Source of the DNA: Balneolaceae bacterium
Lineage (GTDB): Bacteria > Bacteroidota > Rhodothermia > Balneolales > Balneolaceae
NCBI GenBank assembly: GCA_007123785.1
Contig: SLGL01000005.1
Span: 1-8,831, forward strand
Direction: 5' to 3'
Length of the DNA stretch: 8,831 nt
Positions 6,915 through 8,831 of the stretch are shown piece by piece. The translations under genes were made by a program, and so were the position numbers. The notes beneath the pieces are model-generated. The model saw nothing but the letters and a program-made list of their open reading frames with translations, had not been told where the DNA came from and made no database searches. The stretch's first letter is position 1. Every line of letters begins with the position of its first letter.

Positions 6915-8522
6915 TCATTTTTCTGCCCATTGAATCGCATTGAGTAAAAGCCGGTTAAATTCAGGCAGCTCAAAATCTCCGGGGGAGCCAAGTGAAGTAT
7001 AAAAAATCTTCGCATCTCCGTAATTCCGCACCCAGGTTACCGGTTCCGGTTCACCATCTTCACCTACTTTTCCGTACATCAGTGGAGTGACATCTTCGGC
7101 CAGAGGCTCAGTTTTGTAGAGCCATGAGGCTGCCCGAACCGGTTCTGATGGAAGTCCGGATACAACGGGATGTGATTGAGATTCTGGTGCAATATTCACC
7201 CAGGTAGGCGGGTCATCCGGCGGTCGGTTGCCGTGATGGCCGGTGTAGTTCCCGCCGAGGACCTCAGGGTCAAATTCCGTCCATGTCTCAAAAGCATGGC
7301 TGCTCGTGCGGAGAGCGATCAGCGGTTTGCCATCGTCAAGATGTTTTCGCACCCGGCTGAGCTGCGACCCGGACAGATGTTTACGGCGGACATAGAGAAT
7401 GACCAGATCGGCATCCCGTATCTGTTCGATGGCAGTGATTTCATCTTCATCACTCTGAATAACGTTGAAGGCATAGTGGCCGCCTTCAGTGAGATATTCT
7501 TCTGCAAAGGCCGGTAGTGTCAAATGCGCCTCATACTCATCTTCAGCAATCACAAAAGCAATATGGGTTCTGTCATCTTCGGCAAACCTGAATGCCGGTT
7601 CCCCGGTAAAATCTGAGCTCAAAATGGTCGGCGCCCAGAACTTTTCAATATGTTCAGTCACCAGTTCTGTTCCGCGAAAATGGGTCACATAAGGAGGCAT
7701 TTCGGGATTGTACATCGCATCGGTCATATCCCGCATTAATACGACATTCATGCCGAGATTCGCCATCTGCCGGATGGCAAACGAACGGCCAAGCACACAC
7801 ATGTTGGTATGCACACCCATGACAATTACATTTTCAATATTGTAATCCATAAAAAGGTTATAGACCTCCTGTCCGTTTTCGCTGATGGCGTCTTCATCAT
7901 GGATCTCAATATCGGCGATTTGGCTTGACCAGGCCCTGCCTTCCTCACAAGGCTGTCCGTCTGAACAGGGTTTATCACATCCTCCATCTGAATCGTCGAT
8001 GGGAAGATCCGATTCGACCGATTCATCCAGATAGCACCATGCTGTAAGATCAAAACCTTCAGGTGCTTCATGCCAGTTTGCATCGACAGCCCTCTGCCGC
8101 TGCGGGGTTCCTTCATAGGCATCAAGAGTATTACTTGGGGCGTGAACAATCAGTGCTCCTTGTTCTCTCGCCTCAGAAATAACCTGGTTCATTACCGGGG
8201 CAAGCTCCCCAACGCGATCAGTAGCACTTTCACACCAATGCCGGTCCCACATATCCGCTACAATAATGGCAGTTCGGTTCGGATCCCAGCTCTCCTGCTG
8301 ATGTACAACCTGCCAGATGCCGCTTCCGGCTTCTGTCTCTACCCGGCTTCGAAGAGTAAGATTAAATGTATTGGAACCAGGGTTATTTGAGGCATAATCA
8401 GTATTAACGGCACTTTCGCGGTGCTCACTTGTTTCACAAGATACTCCCGCTAAAGAAATCAGGCAGACAGATACAAAAGTCAGAAAAGCGAATATATGTG
8501 GGTTACATTTATGATTGATCAT
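6915..8522 (-). CDS. Isochorismatase-like / ThuA-like fusion lipoprotein
   Basis: This is a 535-residue two-domain exported protein. Residues 1-29 are a signal with a loose lipobox, LAGVSC (Cys29), then a low-complexity polar linker. Residues about 80-300 are an isochorismatase-like cysteine hydrolase domain: AIIVADMWD with D90 as the usual catalytic Asp, and VMGVHTNMCVLGRSF with C242 as the nucleophile, then VVLMRDMTDAMY. A Cys-rich insertion (C182, C186, C192) sits between them. The catalytic Lys expected before the nucleophile strand is not evident; the equivalent stretch reads EIHDEDAIS. Residues about 318-535 are a ThuA-like domain: AFVIAEDEYEAH, LVILYVRR, ALRTSSHAFETW (403-414), GGNYTGHHGNRP and a closing FYTSLGSPGDF...LLLNAIQW. 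The second domain is clearly related to the separate ThuA protein at the left end. It is the first gene of the apparent operon, 121 bp after the previous gene's stop and 7 bp before the haem-protein start. The substrate is unknown. Confidence 0.92.
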   Translation of the reverse strand: MINHKCNPHIFAFLTFVSVCLISLAGVSCETSEHRESAVNTDYASNNPGSNTFNLTLRSRVETEAGSGIWQVVHQQESWDPNRTAIIVADMWDRHWCESATDRVGELAPVMNQVISEAREQGALIVHAPSNTLDAYEGTPQRQRAVDANWHEAPEGFDLTAWCYLDESVESDLPIDDSDGGCDKPCSDGQPCEEGRAWSSQIADIEIHDEDAISENGQEVYNLFMDYNIENVIVMGVHTNMCVLGRSFAIRQMANLGMNVVLMRDMTDAMYNPEMPPYVTHFRGTELVTEHIEKFWAPTILSSDFTGEPAFRFAEDDRTHIAFVIAEDEYEAHLTLPAFAEEYLTEGGHYAFNVIQSDEDEITAIEQIRDADLVILYVRRKHLSGSQLSRVRKHLDDGKPLIALRTSSHAFETWTEFDPEVLGGNYTGHHGNRPPDDPPTWVNIAPESQSHPVVSGLPSEPVRAASWLYKTEPLAEDVTPLMYGKVGEDGEPEPVTWVRNYGDAKIFYTSLGSPGDFELPEFNRLLLNAIQWAEK

Positions 8523-8538
8523 ATTTTAAAGGATCAGA

Positions 8539-8580
8539 ATTGTCTATGGATACGATATTCACTGCCTATACACAGACAAT
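8539..8580 (-). repeat. Inverted repeat in the leader of the fusion gene
   Basis: ATTGTCT at 8539-8545 is the exact reverse complement of AGACAAT at 8574-8580, with 28 bases between. In the transcript it would form a 7-bp stem between the candidate promoter and the ATG at 8522. It is short and could be chance. Confidence 0.3.
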
Positions 8581-8600
8581 AAAAAGATCGTCGGTTTAAA

Positions 8601-8629
8601 AGTCTATCCCGATATCCATTTTCTGTCAA
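8601..8629 (-). promoter_or_regulatory. Candidate sigma-70-type promoter of the five-gene operon
   Basis: On the minus strand TTGACA (8629-8624) is followed after exactly 17 bases by TAGACT (8606-8601), four of six matches to the -10 consensus. It lies in the longest intergenic gap, in front of the first gene of the tight five-gene run, and predicts a leader of about 70 nt. If the host is a Bacteroidota-type bacterium its main promoter consensus may differ, so confidence is moderate. Confidence 0.45.
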
Positions 8630-8640
8630 CTTTCAGAAAA
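8619..8640. repeat. Short inverted repeat overlapping the candidate -35 element
   Basis: TTTTCTG at 8619-8625 and CAGAAAA at 8634-8640 are exact reverse complements around an 8-base loop. The element starts four bases beyond the stop of the right-hand gene and overlaps the candidate -35 box. It could be an operator or a weak, AT-rich hairpin ending the upstream transcript; it lacks the GC-rich stem of a strong terminator. Confidence 0.4.
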
Positions 8641-8643
8641 ATT

Positions 8644-8831
8644 TCACTCGACCCAGTTCAGCAGAAACTCATTCAGAGACAAAATGTTTAACCGGTCACC
8701 CGCATTTTCACGCTCATAGGCCGCTTCAATCACGGAGAGTTCGTCTGTGGCGTCTGGTGATCTCATCCATTCTCCGTTTGCTTCTGTGACTTCAGCCAAG
8801 ATCAAATTTCTCGGCGCGAGACTTGCAGCGA
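8644..8831 (-). CDS. Probable alpha/beta-hydrolase, C-terminal end only
   Basis: Only the last 61 codons are in the window, ending in TGA at 8646-8644; the other two minus-strand frames stop within the first 40 bases. The visible peptide begins AASLAPRNLILAEV and ends SLNEFLLNWVE. The LAPR-N-L phrase resembles the conserved APRP-L strand near the catalytic Asp of acetylxylan-esterase, glucuronoyl-esterase and dienelactone-hydrolase-like proteins, and the closing NEFLLNWVE resembles their last helix. An esterase would fit a sulfated-polysaccharide locus. No His is visible in these 61 residues, although such enzymes usually carry the catalytic His near the end, so activity or the family call is open. 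It is on the same strand as the operon and may be a separate upstream unit or its distal first gene. Confidence 0.6.
   Translation of the reverse strand, partial: AASLAPRNLILAEVTEANGEWMRSPDATDELSVIEAAYERENAGDRLNILSLNEFLLNWVE

Noticed and set aside
6908..7015. N-terminal extension of the haem-protein gene to an ATG at 7015
   Set aside because: It overlaps the end of the upstream coding region by about 100 bp and places the lipoprotein signal more than 35 residues inside the protein. The ATG at 6907 puts the signal at the start.
7826..8149. 107-codon minus-strand frame within the fusion gene
   Set aside because: It is out of frame with the clear isochorismatase-like domain and has no recognisable content.
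8546..8619. ATGGATA and TATCCAT inverted repeat spanning the candidate -10 region
   Set aside because: Seven bases separated by about 60 bp is easily expected by chance in an AT-rich gap.

Overview
The window is a compact block of accessory metabolism with every supported gene on the minus strand. In transcription order (right to left) it holds: the C-terminal end of a probable alpha/beta-hydrolase, running off the right edge; a 121-bp intergenic region with a candidate promoter; then five closely spaced genes. These are a lipoprotein fusing an isochorismatase-like domain to a ThuA-like domain, a PVC-type haem-binding CxxCH dehydrogenase-like lipoprotein, a lipoprotein arylsulfatase, a divergent Nramp-family transporter, and a membrane-anchored ThuA-like protein that runs off the left edge. 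Gaps between the five are about 7, 66, 56 and 31 bp, or an overlap at the last junction if an earlier start is used. This looks like one operon. There is no gene-free stretch over 300 bp and I see no tRNA, rRNA, CRISPR array or insertion sequence.

Organism: base composition is intermediate, Shine-Dalgarno sequences are weak or absent, and lipoboxes are loose with Cys followed by polar or acidic residues. The families (PVC-type cytochrome, ThuA, formylglycine sulfatase, exported isochorismatase) are typical of polysaccharide-degrading Planctomycetes, Verrucomicrobia and marine Bacteroidota/Balneolota relatives. I lean towards a Bacteroidota/Balneolota/Rhodothermota-type marine or saline bacterium. 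This is inference from style, not a phylogenetic result.

Working together: four of the five operon products carry an export or membrane-anchor signal and the fifth is an integral membrane transporter. The set therefore looks like an envelope module. The sulfatase would remove sulfate from a glycan or other sulfate ester. The haem protein could oxidise a sugar-like product and pass electrons to its own cytochrome c domain. The two ThuA-like domains may act on or bind oxidised sugar derivatives. The transporter may move a substrate or ion that is not a canonical Nramp metal, because its metal-binding motifs are replaced. The substrate cannot be read from the sequence.

The points most worth checking are the isochorismatase-ThuA fusion with an apparently missing catalytic Lys, the Nramp homologue without DPGN and MPH motifs plus an acidic insertion, the second ThuA protein that seems to continue into another domain outside the window, and the inverted repeat overlapping the candidate promoter.
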